Positions 24,622 to 32,201 of a stretch of 38,668 nucleotides of DNA are shown here, piece by piece. Under the pieces are notes generated by a model that made no database searches, was not told the DNA's origin, and worked only from the letters and a program-made list of their open reading frames with translations. This stretch comes from an uncultured Clostridia bacterium (lineage in GTDB: Bacteria; Bacillota; Clostridia; Christensenellales; Borkfalkiaceae). The stretch is from contig CAKQSC010000002.1 of the NCBI GenBank assembly GCA_934271725.1, forward strand, positions 1 through 38,668. Direction: 5' to 3'. Each line of letters opens with the position of its first letter. The stretch's first letter is position 1. Made by a program: the position numbers and the translations under genes.

Positions 24622-25074
24622 ATGTTGATGCCCAAGAGAGTAAAAAGAAGAATGGTTCACAGAGGCAGAATGACCGGTAAGTGCAACAAAGGCAACAAGG
24701 TTGCTTACGGCGAATACGGTCTTGTCGCTCTCGAACCCGCATGGATAAAGTCCAACCAGATAGAAGCGGCGCGTGTCGCGATGACGAGATTCATCAAACG
24801 TGGCGGTCAGGTATGGATTGACATATTCCCCCACAAACCCATTACCAAAAAACCCGCGGACAGCCGTATGGGTAGCGGTAAAGGTTCGGTTGAATATTGG
24901 GTAGCGGTAGTTAAACCCGGCAGAGTATTGTTTGAAATGGCGGGTGTAGACGAAGCGACCGCAAAAGAAGCAATGCGCCTTGCGGGAAGCAAACTTCCCA
25001 TCAAGACGAAGTTCGTAACCAAGGCTATGTTGGAAGAGAACGTAAATAAGCAAGAGGTAGGTGAAGCGGAATGA
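24622..25074 (+). CDS. rplP: 50S ribosomal protein L16
   Basis: A 150-residue protein at the A-site tRNA and 5S rRNA side of the large subunit. It starts MLMPKRVKRRMVHRGRM and keeps GKCNKGNKVAYGEYGLVALEPAWI, RIFPHKP-like DIFPHKPITKKPADSRMGSGKG and the VLFEMAGVDEATAKEAMRLAGSKLPIKTKFV tail. Only one base separates it from rpsC, and GGAGG lies inside the rpsC end. Its last four bases (ATGA) overlap the start of rpmC. A few residues are added at the C-terminus relative to the usual 137-145. Confidence 0.97.
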   Translation: MLMPKRVKRRMVHRGRMTGKCNKGNKVAYGEYGLVALEPAWIKSNQIEAARVAMTRFIKRGGQVWIDIFPHKPITKKPADSRMGSGKGSVEYWVAVVKPGRVLFEMAGVDEATAKEAMRLAGSKLPIKTKFVTKAMLEENVNKQEVGEAE

Positions 25075-25265
25075 GAGCAAAAGAACTTCACGAAATGACT
25101 AACGAAGAATTGACGACGAAACTCGGCGAACTTAAACAAGAATTGTTTAATCTCCGTTTCCGTCACGCAAGCGGTCAACTCGACAACCCTGTATCTATTA
25201 GAGTTTGCAAGAGAGATATTGCAAAAGTTAAAACGATTCTCCGCGAAAGAGAATTGAGGGCTTAA
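25071..25265 (+). CDS. rpmC: 50S ribosomal protein L29
   Basis: A 64-residue two-helix protein near the tunnel exit. The pattern MRAKELHEMTNEELTTKLGELKQELFNLRFRHASGQLDNPVSIRVCKRDIAKVKTILRERE is typical, here split into two helices. Its start overlaps the rplP stop (ATGA), and its stop TAA shares a base with the first possible rpsQ start (TAATG), so L16, L29 and S17 look translationally coupled. Length is normal. Confidence 0.96.
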   Translation: MRAKELHEMTNEELTTKLGELKQELFNLRFRHASGQLDNPVSIRVCKRDIAKVKTILRERELRA

Positions 25266-25531
25266 TGGGGGTTACTATGGAAAGAAATTTAAGAAAAGAA
25301 AGAGTCGGAGTAGTAGTTTCCGACAAAATGGATAAGACGGTAGTAGTAGCAATCGAAGAGAAGAGCAAACACCCGCTTTATCAGAAGACGATAAAAAGCA
25401 CCAAGAGAATCAAGGCTCACGACGAAAACAACGAATGCGGTGTAGGCGATACGGTAAGAATCGTAGAAACCAGACATTTAAGCAGAGATAAGTATTTCAG
25501 AGTGGCAGAGATTGTCGAAAAGGCGAAGTAA
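25265..25531 (+). CDS. rpsQ: 30S ribosomal protein S17
   Basis: An 84-88-residue OB-fold protein that binds the 5' domain of 16S rRNA. The family core MERNLRKERVGVVVSDKMDKTVVVAIE and the KYFRVAEIVEKAK tail are clear. Two starts compete: ATG at 25265, overlapping the rpmC stop and preceded by GAGGG, or ATG at 25277, which fits the conserved family N-terminus (MERN) and has GGGGG five bases before it. I list the longer form; the shorter may be the real one. rplN follows after 15 bases. Confidence 0.95.
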   Translation: MGVTMERNLRKERVGVVVSDKMDKTVVVAIEEKSKHPLYQKTIKSTKRIKAHDENNECGVGDTVRIVETRHLSRDKYFRVAEIVEKAK

Positions 25532-25546
25532 CGGGAGGACTGAAAA

Positions 25547-25915
25547 ATGATACAACCACAAACAAGATTAAAAGTAGCCGACAATTCCGGCGCTAAGGAA
25601 ATCATGTGCATAAAGGTTCTCGGCGGTTCTTTCAGAAAGTTCGGTAATATCGGCGACGTTATAGTAGCGAGCGTAAAGACGGCTACCCCCGGCGGACAAG
25701 TCAAGAAGGGAGACGTCGTTAAAGCGGTTATCGTAAGATCCGTTGCGGGACTCAGACGTCCGGACGGAACGCACATCAGATTCGACGAAAACGCTGCCGT
25801 TATCATCGATAATCAGCAACAACCTAGGGGAACGCGTATCTTCGGGCCTATCGCAAGAGAACTCAGAGATAAGAACTATATGAGAATAATCTCATTGGCA
25901 CCCGAAGTTTTATAA
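25547..25915 (+). CDS. rplN: 50S ribosomal protein L14
   Basis: A 122-residue beta-barrel protein of the intersubunit face that contacts 16S rRNA helix 14. It opens MIQPQTRLKVADNSGAKEIMCIKVLGG and holds GDVVKAVIVRSVAGLRRPDGTHIRFDENAAVII and GTRIFGPIARELRDKNYMRIISLAPEVL, spanning the entire family. Exactly the normal length of 122. GGGAGG precedes the ATG. It starts the spc-type section of the cluster, followed 13 bases later by rplX. Confidence 0.98.
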   Translation: MIQPQTRLKVADNSGAKEIMCIKVLGGSFRKFGNIGDVIVASVKTATPGGQVKKGDVVKAVIVRSVAGLRRPDGTHIRFDENAAVIIDNQQQPRGTRIFGPIARELRDKNYMRIISLAPEVL

Positions 25916-25928
25916 GGAGCAGACGGAT

Positions 25929-26285
25929 ATGAAAATTAAGAAAAACGATACCGTTTTAGTCGTAACGGGAAAAGACGCCGGCAAGGTCGGTAAGGTTACC
26001 GAAGTCGACCACAAGGCGAATAAAGTTCTCGTCGAAGGCGTAAACGTACAAAAGAAACATAAGAAACCGAGAAGCGCGCAGGAACCGGGCGGAATAATGG
26101 ATCAACTCGGCGGTGTAGACGCGTCTAACGTTATGGTCGTTTGCCCCAAGTGCAACAAGGCCGTAAGAGTCGCTTACAGCGAAGCGGACGGTAAGAAAAT
26201 CCGCGTATGCAGAAAGTGCGGTGCTTCTCTCGAAACGCCCGCAAACGTAAAGGGCGCGAAGAAAGCCGGCAAAAAGGCTAACTAA
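25929..26285 (+). CDS. rplX: 50S ribosomal protein L24, zinc-ribbon form
   Basis: A 118-residue early assembly protein. The KOW domain is clear at the N-terminus (KIKKNDTVLVVTGKDAGKVGKVTEV), followed by VEGVNVQKKHKKP. The second half carries two cysteine pairs, CPKC at 72-75 and CRKC at 94-97, the zinc-binding variant of L24 common in clostridia. A short Lys/Ala tail follows. AAGGAG lies nine bases before the ATG. Other zinc-type proteins in this cluster (S14, S4, L36) suggest that zinc-independent paralogues could exist elsewhere in the genome. Confidence 0.97.
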   Translation: MKIKKNDTVLVVTGKDAGKVGKVTEVDHKANKVLVEGVNVQKKHKKPRSAQEPGGIMDQLGGVDASNVMVVCPKCNKAVRVAYSEADGKKIRVCRKCGASLETPANVKGAKKAGKKAN

Positions 26286-26296
26286 CGGAGGGTAAT

Positions 26297-26845
26297 ATGG
26301 CAGAAATGAACAGAGTAAAGAAATTATATAAAGAGGAAGTCGTTCCTTACTTATATAAGAAATTCGGTTATACTAACATCAACCAGGTACCCAAACTCGT
26401 CAAGATAACGATTAACACGGGACTCGGCGACGTTAAAGACAATGCAAAGAGCGTTCAGACCGCCGTTGCGGAATTGAAGTTGATTGCGGGACAGAAACCC
26501 GTTGAAACGGTTGCTAAAAAATCCGTTGCAAACTTCAAAATCCGTGAAAATATGGTAGTCGGAGCAAAGGTTACTCTTCGTAACGACAGAATGTACGAAT
26601 TCTTCGATAAACTCGTATCCATCGCTCTTCCGAGAGTAAGAGACTTCAAGGGCGTTTCCAACAGCGCGTTTGACGGAAGAGGAGATTATACGTTGGGCAT
26701 AAAAGAACAACTTATATTCCCCGAAATATCTTACGATCAGGTAGAAAAGATCAGAGGTTTCGACGTATGCTTCACGACGTCGGCAAAGACGGACGAAGAA
26801 GCGAGAGAACTTTTGACGGCACTCGGTATGCCTTTCGCAAAGTAA
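26297..26845 (+). CDS. rplE: 50S ribosomal protein L5
   Basis: A 182-residue 5S rRNA-binding protein of the central protuberance. Seen: RVKKLYKEEVVPYLYKKFGYTNINQVPKLVKITINTGLG, AGQKPVETVAKKSVANFKIRENMVVGAKVTLR, and the P-loop-like ALPRVRDFKGVSNSAFDGRGDYTLGIKEQLIFPEI, in segments along the full length. ACGGAGG precedes the ATG. Spacing to rplX and rpsZ is 11 bases each. Length is normal. Confidence 0.98.
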   Translation: MAEMNRVKKLYKEEVVPYLYKKFGYTNINQVPKLVKITINTGLGDVKDNAKSVQTAVAELKLIAGQKPVETVAKKSVANFKIRENMVVGAKVTLRNDRMYEFFDKLVSIALPRVRDFKGVSNSAFDGRGDYTLGIKEQLIFPEISYDQVEKIRGFDVCFTTSAKTDEEARELLTALGMPFAK

Positions 26846-26856
26846 GGAGATAGAAA

Positions 26857-27042
26857 ATGGCTAAAAAATCAATGATAAACAAACAGCAAAAAAAGCAAAA
26901 GTTCTCTACGAGAGAATACACCAGATGCAGTATCTGCGGAAGACCTCACGCTGTTTTGAGAAAATACGGTATTTGTCGTATATGTTTCAGAAATCTTGCA
27001 TACAAGGGCGAGATTCCGGGCGTAAAGAAGGCAAGTTGGTAA
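26857..27042 (+). CDS. rpsZ: 30S ribosomal protein S14, short zinc type (type Z)
   Basis: A 61-residue S14 of the short, zinc-binding kind found in Gram-positives and thermophiles. The two cysteine pairs CSIC (24-27) and CRIC (40-43) hold the zinc; the motif GRPHAVLRKYGICRICFRNLA and GEIPGVKKASW are fully conserved. It binds the 30S head. AAGGAGAT precedes the ATG, 11 bases after rplE, and rpsH follows after 16 bases. Naming as rpsZ or rpsN type Z is a matter of convention. Confidence 0.98.
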   Translation: MAKKSMINKQQKKQKFSTREYTRCSICGRPHAVLRKYGICRICFRNLAYKGEIPGVKKASW

Positions 27043-27058
27043 TAGGAGGGAATGTAAA

Positions 27059-27451
27059 ATGACAGACGTAATCGCAGATATGCTTACCCGTATCAGAAAC
27101 GGTTTAAGCGCAAAACACGACACGGTAGAAATCCCTGCTTCCAACGTTAAAAAGGCAATCGCCGAAATACTCGTAAAAGAAGGATACGTTTCTTCTTACG
27201 AGGTCGTTGAAGACGGAGTGCAAGGCAAAATAGTAGTTACTTTGAAGTACGCGCAAGGCGGTAAGAAAGTTATAAACGGTATCAAAAGAGTAAGCAAACC
27301 CGGTTTGAGAGTATACGTCAACTGCGACGAAATACCCCACGTGTTGGGCGGACTCGGTATCGCAATTCTTTCCACTTCAAAGGGAATTATGACCGATAAA
27401 GAAGCAAGAAAAATTCGCCAGGGCGGAGAAGTGCTTGCTTACGTATGGTAA
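27059..27451 (+). CDS. rpsH: 30S ribosomal protein S8
   Basis: A 130-residue primary 16S rRNA-binding protein; in E. coli it represses spc operon genes. Seen: MTDVIADMLTRIRNGLSAKHDTVEIPASNVKKAIAEIL at the N-terminus and the C-terminal core STSKGIMTDKEARKIRQGGEVLAYVW, both family hallmarks. TAGGAGG precedes the ATG. Two hairpins lie 555 bases further on, before rplR (see finding), which might be an S8-type regulatory target. Confidence 0.98.
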   Translation: MTDVIADMLTRIRNGLSAKHDTVEIPASNVKKAIAEILVKEGYVSSYEVVEDGVQGKIVVTLKYAQGGKKVINGIKRVSKPGLRVYVNCDEIPHVLGGLGIAILSTSKGIMTDKEARKIRQGGEVLAYVW

Positions 27452-27466
27452 TAGGAGGAGAAAAGT

Positions 27467-28006
27467 ATGTCAAGAATAGGTAAAGAGCCCATTACTCTCC
27501 CCCAAGGAGTAACCGTAAACGTAAACGGAAACGACGTTGTCGTTAAAGGCGGAAAGGGTGAACTTAACATGGTTATCGATCCCGCAATAACGGTAAACGT
27601 AAACGGAAACGTAGTAACTCTTACGAGAGCGGACAATACGGACGCTGTAAGAGCGAAACACGGCTTATACAGAGCCCTTCTTAAAAATATGGTCGTAGGC
27701 GTAAGCGACGGCTATGCGAGAACTCTCGTCGTAAACGGCGTAGGTTGGAAGGTAAACAAGCAAGGCAACAAACTCGTTATGGGTTTAGGCTTTTCGCACC
27801 CCGTAGAATATGCGGAGCCGAAAGGAATCACTTTCGAGTGTCCCGATCAGAACACGATAGTCGTAAAAGGCATCGATAAATGCGAAGTAGGACAGGTTGC
27901 CGCGGATATAAGAGCGATCAGAGAACCCGAACCTTACCACGGATACGGTATTCGTTACAGCGACGAAGTAATCGAAAGAAAGGAAGGAAAGACGGCAGGT
28001 AAATAA
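27467..28006 (+). CDS. rplF: 50S ribosomal protein L6
   Basis: A 179-residue protein near the GTPase-associated region, with two related RNA-binding domains. Seen: MSRIGKEPITLPQGVTV, the first domain GGKGELNMVI and the second domain LGFSHPVEYAEPKGITFECPDQNTIVVKGIDKCEVGQVAADIRAIREPEPYHGYGIRY, all in the usual order. TAGGAGGAG precedes the ATG. Length is normal. It is followed by an 84-base gap, unusually long for this cluster, that holds two hairpins. Confidence 0.98.
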   Translation: MSRIGKEPITLPQGVTVNVNGNDVVVKGGKGELNMVIDPAITVNVNGNVVTLTRADNTDAVRAKHGLYRALLKNMVVGVSDGYARTLVVNGVGWKVNKQGNKLVMGLGFSHPVEYAEPKGITFECPDQNTIVVKGIDKCEVGQVAADIRAIREPEPYHGYGIRYSDEVIERKEGKTAGK

Positions 28007-28090
28007 GCCCGTTTAACTAACTTTTAGTGAGCGAAACGCTTGCTTACTGCACGGCGAAAGCGCGTGCGAAGGTTATAAATTGGAGATATT
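28007..28090 (+). other. Two-hairpin intergenic element between rplF and rplR
   Basis: Stem 1: AGTGAGC (28026-28032) with GCTTACT (28042-28048), one G-U pair. Stem 2: GCACG/CGTGC (28049-28053 with 28063-28067) extended by GC-GAAA-GC (a GNRA tetraloop) with one bulged G. No T tract follows, so it is not a terminator; all other gaps in the spc section are under 50 bases. Confidence 0.5.
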
Positions 28091-28459
28091 ATGATTAAGA
28101 AAATCGATAAAAATCAGGACAGACAAAAAAGACATTTGCGCGTCAGAAAAAAGATTTCCGGCACGGCGGAAGCGCCCAGACTTTGCGTATACAGAAGCAC
28201 TAACCACATATACGCGCAGGTAATCGACGACGTAGCGCAAAAAACGCTTGTTTCGGCATCTACCCTCGAAAAGGGAATAAAGGAACAAGTTGCCGATAAA
28301 ACGAAGACAGAGGCAGCGAAAATAGTCGGTCTTGCGGTTGCTAAAAAAGCAGTTGACGCGGGAATTACCGACGTAGTCTTTGACAGAGGCGGTTATCTCT
28401 ACACCGGTCGTGTAGCGAGCCTTGCCGAAGGCGCAAGAGAAGGCGGCTTAAAGTTTTAA
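28091..28459 (+). CDS. rplR: 50S ribosomal protein L18
   Basis: A 122-residue protein that brings 5S rRNA to the ribosome with L5. It shows the family pattern: basic N-terminus with DRQKRHLRVRKKISGTAEAPRLCVYRSTNHIYAQVIDD, then VGLAVAKKAVDAGITDVVFDRGGYLYTGRVASLAEGAREGGLKF. TTGGAGAT lies nine bases before the ATG. The two-hairpin element precedes it directly, so translation of L18 and the genes behind may be controlled separately from L6. Length is normal. Confidence 0.98.
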   Translation: MIKKIDKNQDRQKRHLRVRKKISGTAEAPRLCVYRSTNHIYAQVIDDVAQKTLVSASTLEKGIKEQVADKTKTEAAKIVGLAVAKKAVDAGITDVVFDRGGYLYTGRVASLAEGAREGGLKF

Positions 28460-28502
28460 TCGCCGATCCGAAAAATAAGAGATAAAGAGAGGATTTAAAA
28501 TA

Positions 28503-29021
28503 ATGGCAAGAGAAAACGACAGAGCACCCAGACGTGCAGAAGACGACGGCCTCATTAAAAAACTTATCGCCGTAAACCGCGTATCCAAAACGGTTAAGGG
28601 CGGACGCAAAATGCGTTTCGCGGCGTTGGTTGTTATCGGCGACGGCAACGGTAAAGTAGGCTACGCTATGGGTAAAGCGAACGAAGTCCCCGAAGCAATC
28701 GACAAGGCGACTTTGAGAGCAAAGAAAAATATGATAAAGGTTTCTTTAAACGGAACGACTATTCCCCACGAGGTTTTGGGAACGTTCGGCAGAGGAGCGG
28801 TTTTGATGCTCCCCGCACCCGAAGGTACCGGAGTTATCGCGGGCGGACCCGTTCGTGCGGTAATGGAAGCGGTAGGTATAAAGAATATCAGAACGAAATC
28901 TCACGGAACGAACAACCCCGTAAACAGCGTTAAGGCCGCGGTTGCGGGACTCGAAGCGCTTCGTTCGGCGGAAGAAATCGCTACGCTTCGCGGTAAGACC
29001 GTAGAAGAAATCAACGGCTAA
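28503..29021 (+). CDS. rpsE: 30S ribosomal protein S5
   Basis: A 172-residue protein at the decoding site; mutations affect fidelity and spectinomycin binding. Seen: LIKKLIAVNRVSKTVKGGRKMRFAALVVIGDGNGKVGYAMGKANEVPEAIDKA in the N-terminal dsRNA-binding-like domain, the loop region IPHEVLGTFGRGAVLMLPAPEGTGVIAGGPVRAVMEAVGI and the short C-terminal tail. GAGAGGA precedes the ATG with a spacing of about 10 bases; the gap to rplR is 43 bases. Length is normal. Confidence 0.98.
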   Translation: MARENDRAPRRAEDDGLIKKLIAVNRVSKTVKGGRKMRFAALVVIGDGNGKVGYAMGKANEVPEAIDKATLRAKKNMIKVSLNGTTIPHEVLGTFGRGAVLMLPAPEGTGVIAGGPVRAVMEAVGIKNIRTKSHGTNNPVNSVKAAVAGLEALRSAEEIATLRGKTVEEING

Positions 29022-29037
29022 CAGGAGGTAAAACAAA

Positions 29038-29244
29038 ATGGCTACGAAAAAACAACCGGCAGTTGCCGAAATTAAAGTAACGCTTGTAAAGAGCACCATC
29101 GGTTCTACCCCTCACCAGAAGAAAGTCGTCGAAGCGTTGGGCCTTCACAAACTTCATCAATCGAAAGTTCATAAAGACAACGCGTGCATCAACGGCATGA
29201 TTAAAAAAGTAAGCCATCTCGTATCGGTCGAGAAAATAGGTTAA
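29038..29244 (+). CDS. rpmD: 50S ribosomal protein L30
   Basis: A 68-residue small-subunit-facing large-subunit protein that is missing in some bacterial groups. The pattern IKVTLVKSTIGSTPHQKKVVEALGLHKLHQSK and INGMIKKVSHLVSVEKIG is unmistakable, with a short extended N-terminus (MATKKQPAVAE). CAGGAGGT lies eight bases before the ATG. rplO follows after 11 bases. Confidence 0.96.
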   Translation: MATKKQPAVAEIKVTLVKSTIGSTPHQKKVVEALGLHKLHQSKVHKDNACINGMIKKVSHLVSVEKIG

Positions 29245-29255
29245 AGGAGTGAACT

Positions 29256-29702
29256 ATGAGAATAGATACATTACAACCGGCAGTCGGTTCCCATATACCC
29301 GCAAAGAGACTCGGAAGAGGTATCGGATCGGGACTCGGCAAGACGAGCGGTAAAGGTCATAAAGGTCAATGGGCAAGATCCGGCGGTGGAGTAAGACTCG
29401 GATTCGAAGGCGGTACGATGCCTTTGACGAGACGTGTTCCCAAACGCGGATTCAACTCTAACAACAAGAAAGTTTACACGCTTGTAAACATCGAGACCTT
29501 AAACGGATTTACGGCGGGTTCCGTCGTAGATATCGACGCGTTGTTCGCAAACGGACTTATCAAGGACGTTAAAAACAGCCAAGGTCTTAAAGTACTCGGC
29601 AACGGCGAATTGAACGTTGCTTTGACCGTCAAGGCGGTTAAATTCTCCGCGAGCGCAAAGGCTGCTATCGAAAAAGCCGGTGGCTCTTGCGTTGAAGCCT
29701 GA
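29256..29702 (+). CDS. rplO: 50S ribosomal protein L15
   Basis: A 148-residue protein with an extended N-terminal arm rich in Gly, Arg and Lys (GSHIPAKRLGRGIGSGLGKTSGKGHKGQWARSGGGVRLGFEGG) that threads through 23S rRNA, followed by the conserved PLTRRVPKRGFNS and a compact C-terminal domain. AAAGGAG precedes the ATG. A 43-base gap leads to secY. Length is normal. Confidence 0.98.
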   Translation: MRIDTLQPAVGSHIPAKRLGRGIGSGLGKTSGKGHKGQWARSGGGVRLGFEGGTMPLTRRVPKRGFNSNNKKVYTLVNIETLNGFTAGSVVDIDALFANGLIKDVKNSQGLKVLGNGELNVALTVKAVKFSASAKAAIEKAGGSCVEA

Positions 29703-29745
29703 ACGTTTCGGTTAAACCGAAAAAACAGGGCTAAGGAGGGTAAAG

Positions 29746-31050
29746 ATGTTTCAAACTTTAAAAAACGCATTTAAAACCAAAGAAGTAAGACGTAAACTTC
29801 TTATCACGTTCGCGCTTCTTCTGGTTTACAGATTAGGTTGCTATATCCCCGTACCCGGAATGGAACAATTCCTTGCAAGCACCGAAGACGGAGGCTTGTT
29901 CGGCGGATATACTTTCCTTCAAGTGATGAGCGCGATGACGGGTGGTTCGCTTCAATACGCAACGTTTTTTGCGATGGGCGTAGGACCGTACATCAACGCG
30001 CAAATTATCATGCAACTTTTAACGGTTGCTATCAAACCTCTTGAAAACTTGTCCAAACAAGGCGAAGAAGGAAGAAGAAAAATAGAAAAATATACGAGAA
30101 TACTTACGGTCGTTCTTGCGATAGTACAGTCTCTCGGTATTTTGCTCGGGTTCCAGGACAATATTTCGTTTGAATATCTGTTCGGCGCAAATCTTAAATG
30201 GCTCGGATTTATTTTCCTTATTCTCGTTTACACGGCGGGCGCGTCGCTCACCATGTGGATAGGCGAAAGAATTACGGAATACGGAATAAGCAACGGCGTA
30301 TCCTTGCTGATTTTCGTAGGCGTTATTTCCTCTTTCGGTCAATACGTCATCAAATTGTTCAGCAAACTCGGTTCGGACAGCGTCGCAATATGGAGCCTTG
30401 TAGGTTTCGTAATCGCAATGGTATTCATATTCATGGCGATCGTTGCGGTAGACGGCGCAGAAAGAAAGATACTCGTTCAATATGCTAAACAGGTTAAGGG
30501 CAGAAAGATGTACGGCGGTCAGTCGACGTATATCCCCATGAAACTTAACGCTTCGGGCGTTATGCCTTTGATTTTCGCTTATTCGATTATCAGTTTCCCC
30601 GACCTTATAATGAGTTTGTTTGCTCCCAACTCGGGCGCATACACCTGGTGGAAGAAAAACATGGGCGCGGGCGCATGGTCTTATATGATAGTGCTTTGCG
30701 TGCTTATACTCTTCTTCGCGTACTTCTATTCGCAGATACAGTTCCAACCGGACGACGTTTCGAGAAACATTCAGTCCAACGGCGGTTTCATACCGGGTAT
30801 AAGACCGGGCAAACCGACTACGGATTACTTAAAGAAAATCAACAACAGAATTACCTTGTTCGGCGCGATATTCCTTGCAATCGTAGCATTCGTACCTACG
30901 CTTATATTCAAGGCGGTCGATCCGACGAACACCATGACGGTATTCTCCGCAACGGGACTTTTGATTGCCGTTTCGTGCGCGCTCGAATTCCAGCAAGCGG
31001 TCGACGCGCAGGTCATGATGAAAAACTATTCGGGATTTTTAAAGAAATAA
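29746..31050 (+). CDS. secY: Protein translocase subunit SecY
   Basis: A 434-residue membrane protein with about ten transmembrane helices that forms the protein-conducting channel with SecE and SecG and takes substrates from SecA or the ribosome. Seen: the N-terminal FKTKEVRRKLLITFALLLVYRLGCYIPVPGM, plug and helix-2 segment AMTGGSLQYATFFAMGVGPYINAQIIMQLLTV, VQYAKQVKGRKMYGGQSTYIPMKLNASGVMPLIFA of the SecA-binding loop, and VSRNIQSNGGFIPGIRPGKPT. AAGGAGGG precedes the ATG. It ends one base before adk begins, an arrangement conserved in the spc operon. Confidence 0.98.
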   Translation: MFQTLKNAFKTKEVRRKLLITFALLLVYRLGCYIPVPGMEQFLASTEDGGLFGGYTFLQVMSAMTGGSLQYATFFAMGVGPYINAQIIMQLLTVAIKPLENLSKQGEEGRRKIEKYTRILTVVLAIVQSLGILLGFQDNISFEYLFGANLKWLGFIFLILVYTAGASLTMWIGERITEYGISNGVSLLIFVGVISSFGQYVIKLFSKLGSDSVAIWSLVGFVIAMVFIFMAIVAVDGAERKILVQYAKQVKGRKMYGGQSTYIPMKLNASGVMPLIFAYSIISFPDLIMSLFAPNSGAYTWWKKNMGAGAWSYMIVLCVLILFFAYFYSQIQFQPDDVSRNIQSNGGFIPGIRPGKPTTDYLKKINNRITLFGAIFLAIVAFVPTLIFKAVDPTNTMTVFSATGLLIAVSCALEFQQAVDAQVMMKNYSGFLKK

Positions 31051-31051
31051 G

Positions 31052-31672
31052 ATGAACATAGTTTTATTAGGCGCACCCGGCGCGGGAAAGGGAACGCAGG
31101 CGGTTAAAATCGCCACAAGGTACGGTATCCCCCATATTTCCACGGGCGACATATTCAGAGCAAACATTAAAAACAAAACTCCGTTAGGATTAAAGGTAAA
31201 GGCGATTATAGACGCCGGAAACCTTGTTCCGGACGATTTGACGTGCGAAATCGTTAAGGCAAGACTTGCCGAGGCGGACTGCGCGAACGGTTACATTCTC
31301 GACGGTTTCCCGAGAACGGTCGCTCAGGCGAAAGCGCTTGACGGGTTCTCGAACGTAGATATAGTTTTAAATTTCGACATAGATTTGTCTAAACTTATAA
31401 AACGTATCTCGGGAAGAAGAGTTTGTCCCGCGTGTTCCACGGCGTATCACGTAGATACGCTTAACGGTTCCAACACGTGCTCGGAATGTGGCACGGATCT
31501 CGTAATCCGTCCCGACGACAACGAAGAGTCGGTAAAAACAAGACTTAACGTTTATACTGAAAAGACGGCTCCGCTTATAGATTATTATACGAAAGCGGGC
31601 AATCTTAAAACGGTTGGCGCGGAAGGCGGTATCGACGAGATATTCGAGGAAGTAATAAAAATATTAGGCTGA
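31052..31672 (+). CDS. adk: Adenylate kinase, zinc-lid form
   Basis: A 206-residue enzyme interconverting ATP, ADP and AMP. Seen: Walker A GAPGAGKGT (7-15), the AMP-site DGFPRT (84-89), and a LID domain with four cysteines CPAC (125-128) and CSEC (143-146) that should hold a structural zinc, the usual form in Gram-positives. The protein is about ten residues shorter than the Bacillus enzyme, mostly in the lid. The start directly follows secY with only one base between; no good binding site is visible, so translation probably depends on coupling to secY. The map gene usually next to it in Bacillota is missing here. Confidence 0.97.
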   Translation: MNIVLLGAPGAGKGTQAVKIATRYGIPHISTGDIFRANIKNKTPLGLKVKAIIDAGNLVPDDLTCEIVKARLAEADCANGYILDGFPRTVAQAKALDGFSNVDIVLNFDIDLSKLIKRISGRRVCPACSTAYHVDTLNGSNTCSECGTDLVIRPDDNEESVKTRLNVYTEKTAPLIDYYTKAGNLKTVGAEGGIDEIFEEVIKILG

Positions 31673-31679
31673 ACGCTTT

Positions 31680-31698
31680 CCCCCGATTTTTTCGGGGG
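31680..31698 (+). other. GC-rich hairpin between adk and infA
   Basis: CCCCCGA (31680-31686) and TCGGGGG (31692-31698) form a perfect 7-bp stem with a T loop; no T tract follows, so it is probably a transcript-processing or spacer hairpin rather than a terminator. Confidence 0.45.
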
Positions 31699-31735
31699 AG
31701 GGTAAAAACCGAATTAAATCAGGGAGGATAAGTAA

Positions 31736-31957
31736 GTGTCAAAAGACGACGTTATTGAAGCCGAAGGCGTGATAGTCGAGGCTTTGCCGAATGCGACTTT
31801 CAAAGTAAAGTTGAGTAACGGATTTGTGATAACCGCTTATATTTCGGGAAAACTTCGTATGAATTATATAAAGATTATTCCCGGCGACAGCGTAAAACTG
31901 GAAATGAGTCCTTACGATTTGACGAAAGGCAGAATTACCTGGCGCAGTAAGAATTAA
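31736..31957 (+). CDS. infA: Translation initiation factor IF-1
   Basis: A 73-residue OB-fold factor that occupies the 30S A site during initiation. It matches the family along its full length: MSKDDVIEAEGVIVEALPNATFKVKLSNG, then SGKLRMNYIKIIPGDSVKLEMSPYDLTKGRITWR. Translation starts at GTG (31736), not ATG; AGGGAGG lies about ten bases upstream and supports it. It is followed after 19 bases by rpmJ. Confidence 0.97.
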   Translation: MSKDDVIEAEGVIVEALPNATFKVKLSNGFVITAYISGKLRMNYIKIIPGDSVKLEMSPYDLTKGRITWRSKN

Positions 31958-31976
31958 CATTTAAGGAGATATAAAA

Positions 31977-32093
31977 ATGAAAGTAAGACCGTCTGTAAAG
32001 CCGATGTGCGATAAGTGCAAAGTAATTAAAAGAAACGGCAAAGTAATGGTTATTTGTAGCAAAAATCCAAGCCACAAGCAACGTCAAGGTTAA
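31977..32093 (+). CDS. rpmJ: 50S ribosomal protein L36, zinc type
   Basis: A 38-residue protein in the normal place between infA and rpsM. It begins MKVRPSVKPMCDKCKVIKR and has the zinc ligands Cys11, Cys14, Cys27 and His33 of the zinc-binding C+ form. AAGGAGAT lies nine bases before the ATG at 31977. The gap to rpsM is 108 bases and contains a small hairpin (GGTTTA 32128-32133 with TAAACC 32142-32147). Confidence 0.97.
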   Translation: MKVRPSVKPMCDKCKVIKRNGKVMVICSKNPSHKQRQG

Positions 32094-32201
32094 TTCCTGA
32101 CAAGACGAAAACAATTCTTTTTTATGAGGTTTAACATTCCATAAACCGAATGAAAAGGGTACAAATATATAAAACAAATAAAATCGGAGGAAATAAAGAC
32201 T

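Noticed and set aside
31680..31698. Terminator between adk and infA
   Set aside because: The stem is strong, but the T residues are in the loop and none follow the stem.
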